A stretch of DNA of 64,000 bases from Candidatus Cryptobacteroides faecipullorum (GCA_017694885.1 JADIMH010000032.1:1-64000), one strand, 5' to 3'. Positions 51,960-61,161 are shown, numbered from the stretch's first letter. Notes: generated from the letters alone by a model not told the origin. Made by a program: numbers and translations.

Positions 51960-53068
51960 GAGAGTTTGCCGCATCGGTAGTCAAGGAGTTCCTGCACATA
52001 TTCAGGGACAGGCGCACCATACTTATCGCGATGGTGATGCCTGTGGTACAGATAATCCTGTTCGGATTTGCCGTGAGTACTGAAGTGAATGATGTCCGCG
52101 TGGTATTCTGCGGCGACATGTCCGATCCTGCCGTAAGGAATGCCGTAGACCGCATTGACAATAACAGGTATCTCAGGATTACCGGCCGGATAGACAGTCC
52201 GGCCGGGATTGAAGACGTATTCAGGAAGAACATGGCTGACGCCGCAGTGCTTTTCGGAAGGGATTTCGGCAGCGGTCTTGTGCAGCCGGGACATTCGCAG
52301 GTAAGGATAGTCGGTGACGGTTCCGACCCGAATACGGCGCAGATGATAACCAGCTATATTAAAGGCGTCCTGCAGGCGGAGCAGACTGATTTCAGCATAT
52401 CCTTTACCGGTGAGAAGAAGACATTGATGACTCCTGTCGTGCAGCTTATGTATAACCCGGCGATGAAGTCGTCCTATAACTTTGTCCCTGGAGTCATGGG
52501 GCTGATTCTCATGCTTATATGCTCTATGATGACGGCCGTGTCGATAGTACGGGAAAAAGAAACGGGTACACTGGAGCTTCTTCTGGTGTCTCCAGTCAGG
52601 CCCCTGTGGATCATTGTAAGCAAGATGATACCTTACCTTGTGCTTTCTGCCGTGAATTTCATAAGCATATTGCTGCTGTCGCACTATGTGATGGAAGTTC
52701 CGGTAAACGGAAGCATCCTTCTTCTGTCGGTTGCGGCTCTTGTCTTTGTGGTCACATCGCTTGCTCTCGGCCTGCTCATTTCTGTTATTTCACCGAACCA
52801 GAGGACTGCGCTCCTGATATGCGGAATGGGGCTGACAATGCCGACAATGATATTTTCGGGCATTATCTTCCCTTGCGAGAGCATGCCGGAAATCCTGCAA
52901 TGGTTTTCTGACATTATCCCGGCCAAGTGGTTTATAATAATAGTGAAGAAAGTCATGATACAGGGTAGCGGCCTTGCTTCGGCAGCCAAGGAAATGCTGA
53001 TACTTACGGGCATGGCTGCCGTGCTTCTGGCGGTGAGCATAAAGAGTTTCAGGACCAGGCTTCAATAA
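51956..53068 (+). CDS. ABC-2 type permease (YbhS/YbhR-like), first
   Basis: A 370-residue permease: one N-terminal transmembrane helix (FAVSTEVNDV region), a large periplasmic domain (about 45-175), then five helices with the ABC-2 hallmark VREKETGTLELLLVSPVRP. The C-terminal helices contain FSGIIFPCESMPEILQWFSDIIPAKWF. It forms the membrane pore with the next gene product. Overlaps the ATPase gene by 4 nt. Confidence 0.88.
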   Translation: MREFAASVVKEFLHIFRDRRTILIAMVMPVVQIILFGFAVSTEVNDVRVVFCGDMSDPAVRNAVDRIDNNRYLRITGRIDSPAGIEDVFRKNMADAAVLFGRDFGSGLVQPGHSQVRIVGDGSDPNTAQMITSYIKGVLQAEQTDFSISFTGEKKTLMTPVVQLMYNPAMKSSYNFVPGVMGLILMLICSMMTAVSIVREKETGTLELLLVSPVRPLWIIVSKMIPYLVLSAVNFISILLLSHYVMEVPVNGSILLLSVAALVFVVTSLALGLLISVISPNQRTALLICGMGLTMPTMIFSGIIFPCESMPEILQWFSDIIPAKWFIIIVKKVMIQGSGLASAAKEMLILTGMAAVLLAVSIKSFRTRLQ

Positions 53069-53079
53069 AGGAAAGGGCT

Positions 53080-54180
53080 ATGCGGAAATATCTTCTTGAA
53101 AAGGAATTCAAACAGTTCTTCAGGGATCCCGGGCTTCCGAGGATGGCCCTGATGTTTCCCGTGCTCATGATGCTGGTGTTCCCGTTTGCCGTGAGCATGG
53201 AGATCCGTAACATCAACCTTGCGGTAGTGGACGGCAGCAGAAGCGGGGAGTCATCCCGTCTGCTGGAAAAATGCACGTCTTCCGGATATTTCCGGCTGGT
53301 CGATATGTGCCGGAGTCCGGAAGAGGCCATGCGCCTGATGGATGAAAACAAGGTCGATGCGATAATCACGATCGGGTCGGACTTCGGAAAGGATATCGCG
53401 ACAGGTTCCTGTTTCCCTGTGGGCATAAAGGTCAATACCGTCAACGGGACCAGAGGAAGTATCGGGGCCCAGTATCTGGCGAACTGTATCAGGATGTATC
53501 TTCAGGATAGAAACCCGTCTGCAGGAACGGAAGCCTCTCCTGCGATGGACATTTCGGAGAAATACTATTTCAACAGTCTCCTGGACTATAAGCTGTTCAT
53601 GATTCCGGCACTGATAGTCATAGGTATAACCATGATCACGGCTTTTCTTCCGTCACTCAATATAGTTTCGGAAAAGGAGACCGGTACCATCGAGCAGATA
53701 AACGTGACGCCTGTCAGTAAGTCCGCGTTCATCATCTGCAAGATGATACCGTACTGGGTGATAGCGTTTTTCGTGCTTACGGCCTGTCTGCTGATTGCAT
53801 GGGCCGTCTTCGGATATACATGTCGGGGCAATGTGCTGTGGCTTTATCTTTTCACCACCCTCGACATCATCGTAATGGCAGGGCTGGGCCTGCTTATTTC
53901 CAACTACAGCAACAACGCCCAGCAGGCGATGTTCGTCATCTGGTTCTTTGCCGTGATATTCATGCTGATGAGCGGCATTTTCACTCCTATTGCTTCCATG
54001 CCGGACTGGGCCAGGGCTATCACGTATTTCAATCCTATGAGATACTATGCGGATGCCATGCGTGCAGTCTACCTCAAGGGCAGTACCCCTGCGGATGTAT
54101 GGTACGATGCCGCGGGGCTGGCCGCAATCGGCACCGTAATGGTCAGCTGGGCCATCGCCAGCTATCGCAAGTCAGGATAA
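53080..54180 (+). CDS. ABC-2 type permease (YbhS/YbhR-like), second
   Basis: A 366-residue paralogue of the preceding permease with the same plan: N-terminal helix, periplasmic domain, then VSEKETGTIEQINVTPVSKS and five helices ending with MSGIFTPIASMPDWARAITYFNPMRY. It starts 11 bp after the first permease behind a strong purine-rich site (AAGGAAAGG). Last gene of the operon; a long inverted repeat follows. Confidence 0.88.
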   Translation: MRKYLLEKEFKQFFRDPGLPRMALMFPVLMMLVFPFAVSMEIRNINLAVVDGSRSGESSRLLEKCTSSGYFRLVDMCRSPEEAMRLMDENKVDAIITIGSDFGKDIATGSCFPVGIKVNTVNGTRGSIGAQYLANCIRMYLQDRNPSAGTEASPAMDISEKYYFNSLLDYKLFMIPALIVIGITMITAFLPSLNIVSEKETGTIEQINVTPVSKSAFIICKMIPYWVIAFFVLTACLLIAWAVFGYTCRGNVLWLYLFTTLDIIVMAGLGLLISNYSNNAQQAMFVIWFFAVIFMLMSGIFTPIASMPDWARAITYFNPMRYYADAMRAVYLKGSTPADVWYDAAGLAAIGTVMVSWAIASYRKSG

Positions 54181-54197
54181 TTTATGCATCCGCTGCA

Positions 54198-54287
54198 GTC
54201 AGGCATGGCAGGAATGAAGAACCGTTGCGCCCGCACAGGGAGGGCCCCGCGTCAGTGGGAGGGGTTCTGAGTCCTGCCATGCCTGAC
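54198..54287. repeat. 16-bp perfect inverted repeat with a 58-nt GC-rich loop
   Basis: GTCAGGCATGGCAGGA (54198-54213) and its exact complement (54272-54287), with AGAACC/GGTTCT pairing again inside. It lies between the end of the ABC operon (plus) and the end of the DUF418 gene (minus); TCTTTGCTATTTT follows on the plus side. The long loop is unusual for a terminator. It is similar in plan to the element at 15371-15492, but the sequences are unrelated. Confidence 0.6.
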
Positions 54288-54294
54288 GTCTTTG

Positions 54295-55501
54295 CTATTT
54301 TCCTGTTCCTATCCAGGTCCATTTATGCCAGATGAATTCGAGCGGACCCTGCCTGTGTGATTTCAGCCACCATTTGCAGAACATGACCTGCAGGAAAAAT
54401 ACGGCTATGCCGATCAGCAGGCTGACGGTGTATCCGCAGTGCGGAGCCAGATAGAGGCCGAACGGGAAATATATCAATGCTCCTATTACAGACTGGGATA
54501 TGTAGTTTGTCAGGCTCATCTTCCCGTAGAACCGCAGATCTCCTACGGCCGTACTGAATTTCCTGTTCTGGTACAGAAGAACGAATGATGATATCAGTAC
54601 CATGGTAAAGGCGAGTTTCTGCCACATGTCGAGCGCAGTCCCTGCGGTATGCTGCACGATAGGGCTGCCGTCCGTTACCAGTTCTTTCAGTGTATATAGT
54701 GGGGCGAAGGCAATGGCTGAAACAGCCAGTATTTTCACCCAGGTACGGAGATTCTCTTCCGAAGATACGAAAAGACGCTTCCTGCCAATAAAGAACCCGA
54801 GCAGGAACAGCCCGCCGTCTGTATGTACCGGCCTGCATTGACCGCCCACATCAGACTGGCTTTCTGTCCGAGGGTTATATTGCGCCACAGGAATTCCGGA
54901 AACCTCCTTTCGTATATTCCGCTACTTCCGCATACATTTCATCCACTTTGAGGTCCGGAAGCTGATGTGCCGGATTGGCCAGGCCTGCGAAAAAGTGGAA
55001 CCACTCGACAGGCTGCAGCAAGAGAATGACCGATGTGATGAGTATTGCCCTGTCGCTCCAGTTCCTGGTTATGAACAGCACGATACTGGCTGCGGCAAAA
55101 AGAAGAAGGACGTCTCCTGCCGGGAAGAATGCCGCATTCAGCGTTGCAAAAAACAGAAGCAGCACCATTCTCCAGAGAAACCTGTAGCCGAAATCCTTGC
55201 CTGAGAGTTTCCGGTTGTTCCACTGAATGTAGAAAGTGAAGCCGAAAAGAAGGGCGAAGATAGCGTACGCTTTTCCGGCAAACAGGGAGAAAACGACATT
55301 GAGCACCCCCTGGTCCAGCACATTGAGCCATGCCGGTGTATTTTCAGGATAGACAGGAAAAATGAAATGTTCAAGATTATGCACAAGGATAATGGCCATT
55401 ACCGCAAATCCACGGAGTGCATCTACCGTTTCTATGCGTGTATTTTTACTGACAGCGTTTTCCATCTTAATCCCGATTGTGCCGTTTTGTATGTTTGTCA
55501 T
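54295..55501 (-). pseudogene. DUF418-family membrane protein gene broken by two frameshifts
   Basis: Full DUF418 protein spread over three frames. Frame one (55501 to about 54905) starts ETVDALRGFAVMAIILVHNLEHF and reaches EYTKGG, then a missing base moves it to PEFLWRNITLGQKASLMWAVNAGRYIQT in a second frame. A second missing base near 54811-54818 restores the end GLFLLGFFIGRKRLF ... LEFIWHKWTWIG. DUF418 proteins have about eight to ten transmembrane helices and unknown transport roles. The remainder is intact, so the breakage is recent, or it is a sequencing or assembly error. The start overlaps the preceding lipoprotein gene (ATGA). Confidence 0.8.
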
Positions 55502-55773
55502 TTTTTATCGTCTGAGATTTTGACCGCCGACATACCGGGAGCATATTTCCCGGCATACGATATCTCTACAGTATCTCCTATGAGCAGTCCGTTAAGTCCT
55601 GTCCTGTCTGCATTCAATGTGCTGAATGATAAAGTGTCATTTTTTTCTGTCAGGATCATGACGGTATTCATGGAGGCATCCAGGACTGTTCCCTTGACAT
55701 CGGTGTTTTTCGGTGATCGGATGCAGCCGGCGGCCAATATTCCGCAGGCTATGAGAATCAGGCATTTTTTCAT
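55498..55773 (-). CDS. Small lipoprotein of unknown function
   Basis: A 91-residue lipoprotein: signal LILIACGILAAGC (lipid at Cys17), then a small beta-rich domain (VKGTVLDASMNTVMILTEKNDTLSFST ... DTVEISYAGKY). An ATG at 55845 lies upstream of its -7 element, so 55773 is used. It overlaps the DUF418 gene start by 4 nt and is divergent from lysO, with mirrored promoters. Confidence 0.7.
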   Translation of the reverse strand: MKKCLILIACGILAAGCIRSPKNTDVKGTVLDASMNTVMILTEKNDTLSFSTLNADRTGLNGLLIGDTVEISYAGKYAPGMSAVKISDDKK

Positions 55774-55783
55774 TTGACGGATA

Positions 55784-55821
55784 TTTATTCGTATGTTTGC
55801 AGCCGCAAATATACGAATAAA
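55784..55821. promoter_or_regulatory. Near-perfect 38-bp palindrome made of two face-to-face -7 elements
   Basis: Each 17-bp half reads TTTATTCGTATRTTTGC; the plus half contains TATGTTTG (55792-55799, for lysO) and the minus half TATATTTG (55813-55806, for the small lipoprotein). The two transcripts would begin inside each other's promoter and overlap for a few bases, so the promoters should exclude one another. Both start codons lie within about 30 nt. Confidence 0.75.
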
Positions 55822-55823
55822 AG

Positions 55824-56126
55824 ATGTTTTATTTGATACTGACAATGCTCGCAGGGGTGGTGGTCGGGCTCATGTTGCGGAAAGTCAAAGCATTGGCTCA
55901 TATCGGGAAAGCCATATCTGTGACGATATATGTAATGCTGTTTTTCCTTGGAGTGAAGATAGGTTCTGACAAGAATATACTCGCCAATCTTTCGACTCTC
56001 GGCCTGCAGGCTTTTCTGCTGGCGTTTGCCGGTGCGATGGGGAGCGTTCTGTTCTCCACTATTCTGTATAGGCTTATGTTCAGGAAAGAAGAGAAAAACG
56101 AGTCCCGGACGGAGGAGATGCCATGA
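55824..56126 (+). CDS. LysO-type lysine exporter, N-terminal part
   Basis: A 100-residue membrane protein with three helices (LTMLAGVVVGLMLRKV, AISVTIYVMLFFLGVKIGSD, LGLQAFLLAFAGAMGSVLFS). It corresponds to the first third of E. coli LysO (YbjE), which exports L-lysine. Bacteroidetes commonly encode LysO as two proteins; the second part follows with a 4-nt overlap. No lysine riboswitch fits in the short leader. Confidence 0.8.
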   Translation: MFYLILTMLAGVVVGLMLRKVKALAHIGKAISVTIYVMLFFLGVKIGSDKNILANLSTLGLQAFLLAFAGAMGSVLFSTILYRLMFRKEEKNESRTEEMP

Positions 56127-56758
56127 AAGGGACAGCGGCTGTAGTTCTGGTCTTTGTTGCCGGATGTCTGGCCGGATGGTCGAGACTGGTAGATCTGGAG
56201 AGTTTCGGGAAGATCGGGAAGGATCTTACCATGTATGTACTATATCTTCTGATTCTTCTGGTAGGAATAAGCATGGGATGCAACCCGCAGCTGAAAAAAA
56301 TCGTCAGGAGCGTGAGTCCGAAAATTTTCCTGCTTCCTGTCTCCACAATACTCGGGACCCTGCTGTTTTCCGCTATGGCGAGTCTGTTCATTTCAAAATG
56401 GGGTGTCTTTGACTGTCTTGCCGTTGGCAGCGGGATGGGATACTATTCGCTTTCTTCGGTGCTTATTTCCCAGTATAAGGAGGCTTCTCTCGGCGTACAG
56501 CTGGCTGCCGAACTCGGAACCGTCGCCCTGCTGACCAACATCTTCCGTGAGATGTTCACCATTATCTGTACTCCGCTGCTCGGCAGGTGGTTCGGTCCGT
56601 TCGCCCCCATCGCGTCGGCCGGGGTGACTGCCGTTGATGTCTGCCTTCCGGTCATTGTCAGATTCACAGGGGACAGGATGCTGCCTGCAGCCATAGTCAG
56701 CGGTGTAATCACCGACTTCAGCGTTCCGATTCTGGTTTCGTTCTTCTGCTCGATATGA
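56123..56758 (+). CDS. LysO-type lysine exporter, C-terminal part
   Basis: A 211-residue membrane protein with about five to six helices, matching the remainder of LysO/DUF340. Conserved stretches include FDCLAVGSGMGYYSLSSVLIS and AELGTVALLTNIFREMF. Together with the small upstream protein it should form the exporter; translation is coupled through ATGA. The reading frame between the two parts is not a simple frameshift of one gene, since each has its own start and stop in the usual place for the split form. Confidence 0.83.
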   Translation: MKGTAAVVLVFVAGCLAGWSRLVDLESFGKIGKDLTMYVLYLLILLVGISMGCNPQLKKIVRSVSPKIFLLPVSTILGTLLFSAMASLFISKWGVFDCLAVGSGMGYYSLSSVLISQYKEASLGVQLAAELGTVALLTNIFREMFTIICTPLLGRWFGPFAPIASAGVTAVDVCLPVIVRFTGDRMLPAAIVSGVITDFSVPILVSFFCSI

Positions 56759-56825
56759 AAATGGAGATGACTGCGTCTGGAATACATGGTAAAAATACTT
56801 ACCTTAGCGTAAAATACATGAAAAT

Positions 56826-57773
56826 ATGAAAGAATCTGATGCACGGCCTGAATTGCATACCGTAAAACTTGTATCTACTACTGACGGACTGGAAATCAGT
56901 GTATTGTATCTCTGTCCCGTTTCTGGTGTCCCGAAAGGGATAGTCCAGCTGGTACATGGAATGTGCGAGCATAAGGAAAGGTACGTCCCTTTTATGGAAT
57001 ATCTTGCGTCAAACGGGTTTGCGAGCGTGATACATGACCACCGCGGCCATGGGGAGTCGGTAAAGAGTTCAGACGACCTCGGCTATTTTTACGAAGGCGG
57101 GGCCAAGGCCATGGTGTATGATATCAAGATGGTGACCGACTGGGCTAAGTCGGCTTTCCCGGGACTTCCTTTAGTGCTTTTCGGTCACAGTATGGGCTCC
57201 ATGGCCGTACGCTCATATGCCAAGCGGTTTGATTCGGAACTTTCCGGGCTGGTAGTATGCGGCAGTCCGAGTTACAATCCGGGACTTGTGTTAGGGAAAT
57301 TCCTGGCTTCGCTCAATTCAAAAGTATTCGGGAAACGTCACAGGCCGAAACTTATCCAGAACATTGCATTCGGAGCCTTCAACCGTAATTTCAGGCATGA
57401 ATCTTCACACAATGCCTGGATATGCTCCGATCCGGAAATCGTCAGGGCTTATGACAATGATCCGTTATGCACCTTCCAGTTTACTTCAGACGGTTTCCTG
57501 AATCTGTTCCGTCTCATGCAGGACGCATATAGTCTGAAGGAATGGAACTGTTCTGTTCCGGACCTTCCTGTCCTGTTCATTTCAGGAGACAAGGACCCGT
57601 GCATGTCTGATCTTGACAGGTTCGACGAAGCCGTGGAAAAGATGCGCAAAGCCGGATACAGACATGTATTGCAGATACTTTATCCCGGTATGCGGCACGA
57701 GATACTGAATGAAACCGGGAAGGAAAAGGTCTGGGCTGATGTCCTGGAATTCTGTGACAGGTCCGTAAAATAA
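56826..57773 (+). CDS. Alpha/beta hydrolase (monoacylglycerol-lipase-like)
   Basis: A 315-residue cytoplasmic serine hydrolase. The oxyanion motif is VQLVHGMCEHKERY, then VIHDHRGHGES, the nucleophile elbow LFGHSMGSM (Ser about 124), the acid Asp in FISGDKDPCM and the His in YPGMRHEIL. The fold matches lysophospholipase or monoglyceride lipases; the substrate is not known. It stands alone; a one-mismatch -7 element (TACCTTAG, 56800-56807) precedes it. Confidence 0.88.
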   Translation: MKESDARPELHTVKLVSTTDGLEISVLYLCPVSGVPKGIVQLVHGMCEHKERYVPFMEYLASNGFASVIHDHRGHGESVKSSDDLGYFYEGGAKAMVYDIKMVTDWAKSAFPGLPLVLFGHSMGSMAVRSYAKRFDSELSGLVVCGSPSYNPGLVLGKFLASLNSKVFGKRHRPKLIQNIAFGAFNRNFRHESSHNAWICSDPEIVRAYDNDPLCTFQFTSDGFLNLFRLMQDAYSLKEWNCSVPDLPVLFISGDKDPCMSDLDRFDEAVEKMRKAGYRHVLQILYPGMRHEILNETGKEKVWADVLEFCDRSVK

Positions 57774-57787
57774 AACTCCCGTATAAT

Positions 57788-57825
57788 AAAAAAAAAGAAA
57801 GGATGGCGAACCGCCATCCTTTCTT
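57788..57825 (-). terminator. Terminator of the nqr operon
   Basis: A 14-bp perfect stem, AAGAAAGGATGGCG (57795-57808) with its complement (57812-57825), loop AAC. On the minus strand it is followed by a run of T (the A-run at 57788-57796 on plus). It lies just after nqrF and may also stop the convergent hydrolase transcript. Confidence 0.9.
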
Positions 57826-57832
57826 CGTATCA

Positions 57833-59098
57833 TTATGCTCCGAAGTTATCGTAAAGCAGGTTCTCTTTAGGAACTCCGAGGCTGTCAAGCAGATTTTCTA
57901 CCGAAGCGGACATCATAGGAGGACCGCACATAAGGTAGAGGCAATCCTCCGGTGCTTCGTGGTTCTTCAGATAAGTCTCGTAAAGAACGTTGTGAACGAA
58001 GCCCGCAGTATAAGCTACATGTTTTGCATCGGCCTCAGGATCCGGTCTGTCAAGAGCCAGATGGAACTTGAAGTTAGGGAATTCCTTCTCGATTTCGTGG
58101 TAGTCTTCGAGGTAGAATGCCTCTTTAAGGCTACGTGCTCCGTAGAAGAAGTTCACCTTCCTTGTGGTCTTTTCTGTCTTGAACAGATGCATGATGTGGC
58201 TTCTCATAGGAGCCATACCTGCACCGCCGCCGACGAAGATGAGCTCCTGATCTGCAGGAAGGTTGTCAGGCAGGAAGAATTCTCCATAAGGCCCTGAGAT
58301 AGTCACCTTGTCACCCGGCTTCAGAGAATAGATGTAAGAAGAGCAGATACCAGGGTTTACCGGGAGGAACTTCCTTGTAGCCCTGTCGATAGGAGGAGTG
58401 GCGATACGCACGTTGAGTTTTATGATATCGCCCTCTGCAGGGTAGCAGGCCATAGAGTATGCGCGGAGGGTAGGTGTAGGGTTGACCATCTTCAGGTCGA
58501 ATACCCCCATCTTCTCCCAGTCTTCCCTGTACTCAGGATCTACATCGATATTCCTGTAGTCTACCGTGCATGCCGGGACATCCACCTGGATATATCCTCC
58601 TGATCTGAAGTGGAGGTGCTCGCCTTCAGGAAGCTTTACTACGAATTCCTTGATGAATGTAGCTACGTTGTGGTTTGAAATCACTTCGCATTCCCACTTC
58701 TTGACGCTGAGGGCGGAGTCCGCAATCTTGATTTTCAGGTTCTCCTTTACCTTTACCTGGCATCCGAGTCTCCAGTGGTCATTGATCTGTTTTCTGTTGA
58801 AGAAACCTACCTCGGTAGGGAGGATTGTTCCGCCGCCTTCGAGCACCTGGCATTTGCACTGTCCGCAACTGCCTTTTCCTCCGCAGGCAGAAGAAAGGAA
58901 AATCTTCTGTTCTGCAAGAGTGGCCAGAAGCGAAGAGCCGGGAGTCACCTCGATTTCCTTCTTGCCGTCATTTATGCTGATCTTGACTTTGCCTGCCGGT
59001 GTCAACTTGATCTTGACGAACAGAAGCACAGCCACCAGTAAGAGCGTGACAACGGTAATCGCTATCACAGCCGCAATTATTGTAGTCATTAAATTCAT
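57833..59098 (-). CDS. nqrF: Na+-translocating NADH:quinone reductase subunit F
   Basis: A 421-residue NADH-oxidising subunit. An N-terminal membrane helix (TIIAAVIAITVVTLLLVAVLLF) leads into a 2Fe-2S ferredoxin domain (CGGKGSCGQCKC), then the FAD domain with YSMACYPAEG and the NADH domain with GGGAGMAPMRSH and CGPPMMSASVE. Electrons pass from NADH through FAD and the cluster to NqrB/C/D/E. Last gene of nqrABCDEF, before the strong terminator. Confidence 0.96.
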   Translation of the reverse strand: MNLMTTIIAAVIAITVVTLLLVAVLLFVKIKLTPAGKVKISINDGKKEIEVTPGSSLLATLAEQKIFLSSACGGKGSCGQCKCQVLEGGGTILPTEVGFFNRKQINDHWRLGCQVKVKENLKIKIADSALSVKKWECEVISNHNVATFIKEFVVKLPEGEHLHFRSGGYIQVDVPACTVDYRNIDVDPEYREDWEKMGVFDLKMVNPTPTLRAYSMACYPAEGDIIKLNVRIATPPIDRATRKFLPVNPGICSSYIYSLKPGDKVTISGPYGEFFLPDNLPADQELIFVGGGAGMAPMRSHIMHLFKTEKTTRKVNFFYGARSLKEAFYLEDYHEIEKEFPNFKFHLALDRPDPEADAKHVAYTAGFVHNVLYETYLKNHEAPEDCLYLMCGPPMMSASVENLLDSLGVPKENLLYDNFGA

Positions 59099-59116
59099 AT
59101 TCCGTTGCCTCCAGGA

Positions 59117-59725
59117 TTAAAGTTGAATACCCATGAATGTCATGAACGCGATAGCCATCAGACCTACGGTAATGAATGTGATACCGAGTCCTTTGAGGGC
59201 GTCAGGAACGTGCGAGTACGCCATTTTTTCCCTGATGGCAGCCAGAGTCACGATAGCCAGGAACCAGCCTATACCGGATCCGAGAGCATATACCGTAGCC
59301 TCACCGAAATTCACGAAATCCCTTTCCTGCATGAAAAGCGATCCTCCGAGGATTGCGCAGTTCACAGCGATGAGAGGAAGGAAAATTCCAAGCTGCGAAT
59401 ACAGTGTCGGAGTGAATTTCTCGACAACCATTTCCACGATCTGCGTTATTGCCGCAACCACTGCGATGAACACTATGAAACTGAGAAAACTCAGGTCGAC
59501 ATCCGGAAGTCCGAGCCATGCAAGCGCCCCGGCTTTCAGTACATACTCGTTCAGAAGGTAGTTGATAGGGAGCGTAATCAGGAGCACGCCGATAACAGCT
59601 ATACCCAAACCAGTCGCAGTCTTAACACTTTTCGATACCGCCAGATATGAGCACATGCCCAGGAAGTAGGCGAATATCATGTTGTCAATGAAGATTGACT
59701 TTACGAATAAACTTATATATTCCAT
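59117..59725 (-). CDS. nqrE: Na+-translocating NADH:quinone reductase subunit E
   Basis: A 202-residue membrane subunit with six helices and the conserved [16 protein letters not shown] (with the iron-ligand Cys) and [16 protein letters not shown]. With NqrD it forms a pseudo-symmetric pair that holds a membrane iron centre. 18 bp before nqrF. Confidence 0.95.
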   Translation of the reverse strand: MEYISLFVKSIFIDNMIFAYFLGMCSYLAVSKSVKTATGLGIAVIGVLLITLPINYLLNEYVLKAGALAWLGLPDVDLSFLSFIVFIAVVAAITQIVEMVVEKFTPTLYSQLGIFLPLIAVNCAILGGSLFMQERDFVNFGEATVYALGSGIGWFLAIVTLAAIREKMAYSHVPDALKGLGITFITVGLMAIAFMTFMGIQL

Positions 59726-59744
59726 GTCCGATTCGAGTTAGATG

Positions 59745-60368
59745 TTATTTTTCCTGCAGGTCTTTCTGGATGCTCCTCTGGATCCAGACAATACATCCGA
59801 GCAGGATGAGTGCCATAGGAGGCAGAATTACCAGACCGTTGTCCATATATCCTGCATCATAGAATGACTGAGGGATTATCCTTACGCCGAACAGTGTGCC
59901 GGATCCCAGAAGTTCGCGTACGAACGCTACGACCACCAGAATGAGTGCATATCCGGCTCCGTTTGCAAGTCCGTCAAGGAGCGACGGAATAGGCTTGTTC
60001 CCCAGAGCGTATGCTTCGATACGCCCCATCACGATACAGTTCGTGATGATAAGTCCGACATATACCGACAGCGCCTTGCTTGTACTGTACATATATGCTT
60101 TCAGAACCTGGTCGACCAGAATCACCATCAGTGCGACTACCACGAGCTGCACGATGATCCTGATACGGTTCGGAATGGAGTTTCTCATGAGAGAAACGAC
60201 GAAACTTGACAGGCCTGTCACGATGGTCACCGAAATACCCATTACCAGAGCCCCTTCCAGCTGTACCGTCACTGCCAGTGACGAGCAGATACCGAGGACG
60301 AGCACCGTTACAGGGTTGCCCTTGAATATCGGTTTGAGCAATACTTCTTTATAATCGATTTTTGCCAT
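59745..60368 (-). CDS. nqrD: Na+-translocating NADH:quinone reductase subunit D
   Basis: A 207-residue six-helix membrane subunit. The pair of half-sites VLGICSSLAVTVQ and VGLIITNCIVMGRIEAYAL is typical. Partner of NqrE. 16 bp downstream of nqrC. Confidence 0.95.
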   Translation of the reverse strand: MAKIDYKEVLLKPIFKGNPVTVLVLGICSSLAVTVQLEGALVMGISVTIVTGLSSFVVSLMRNSIPNRIRIIVQLVVVALMVILVDQVLKAYMYSTSKALSVYVGLIITNCIVMGRIEAYALGNKPIPSLLDGLANGAGYALILVVVAFVRELLGSGTLFGVRIIPQSFYDAGYMDNGLVILPPMALILLGCIVWIQRSIQKDLQEK

Positions 60369-60384
60369 AGATTAGTCCTCCATA

Positions 60385-61161
60385 TTATTTGACGGCAGCC
60401 ATTGTTTTGAGATATGGCTCATAGTACTTGGCCCACAGGTTTATGCTGCGCCCCAGAGCCTGGGAAGTGATGGTAGCTCCGCTGATTGCGTCTACGGCAT
60501 GAGGGTTGGCAGAATTGTCCCCTTTGAGGACTGCGAACATATCATTGCCGGTATTGAACGATTTGCCTTTGAACTCGTTGCAGAACGGTTCGTCGGCAAT
60601 CTTCGCACCCAGACCAGGAGTTTCTCCCTTATGGTCGAAAACTGCTCCGCCGATAGTCTTTCCGTCCTCAGCCAGAGCGACATATCCCCAGATAGGGCCC
60701 CAGAGTCCTGCTCCGTAGCAAGGGATGACCGTAACGGTCTTGCCGTTGATGTCAAAGACATAGACAGGCAACTGGAGTTCTCCGAGCAGGTCGGTGCTGC
60801 CTTCTTCAAGCTTTTTCATCAGGTCATTCTGTTTCTTGAGGTCGGAAGTGGTGGATACCTGTATGTCGTTCAGGTTTTCCTTTCCGATATTCATCTCACC
60901 GACTTTCTTTCCGTTGCCGTCGACGAAGAAAGCTTCCTTGACTTTTTCGGCGTACATCTTCATTACGTCGGTCTCGTTGGTGATAGTCACATTCCCGTCA
61001 GCCTTTGATGCTGCACTGAGAAGTTTTGTTATAGTCTCCTTCTTGACGTTCTCGTTCTGCATAGGCTGGAGAATCATGGCTACAAAAGCAAGAATCGCTG
61101 CAACCAGAATGACGAGAACGGCCGAATAGATGACTGTATATGTATTACCGTTTGTATTCAT
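60385..61161 (-). CDS. nqrC: Na+-translocating NADH:quinone reductase subunit C
   Basis: A 258-residue subunit with one N-terminal membrane helix (IYSAVLVILVAAILAFVAM) and a periplasmic FMN domain. The FMN is held through the Thr of the SGATIT motif (DAISGATITSQALGRS). Electrons pass between it and NqrB. 12 bp after nqrB. Confidence 0.95.
   Translation of the reverse strand: MNTNGNTYTVIYSAVLVILVAAILAFVAMILQPMQNENVKKETITKLLSAASKADGNVTITNETDVMKMYAEKVKEAFFVDGNGKKVGEMNIGKENLNDIQVSTTSDLKKQNDLMKKLEEGSTDLLGELQLPVYVFDINGKTVTVIPCYGAGLWGPIWGYVALAEDGKTIGGAVFDHKGETPGLGAKIADEPFCNEFKGKSFNTGNDMFAVLKGDNSANPHAVDAISGATITSQALGRSINLWAKYYEPYLKTMAAVK

Noticed and set aside
54295..54888. The second part of the DUF418 region as a separate gene
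   Set aside because: Its first 25 residues have no similarity, and the conserved part begins mid-protein; it is the continuation of the upstream frame after frameshifts.
55774..55823. Lysine riboswitch before lysO
   Set aside because: The leader is under 25 nt from the inferred start, far too short for an L-box.
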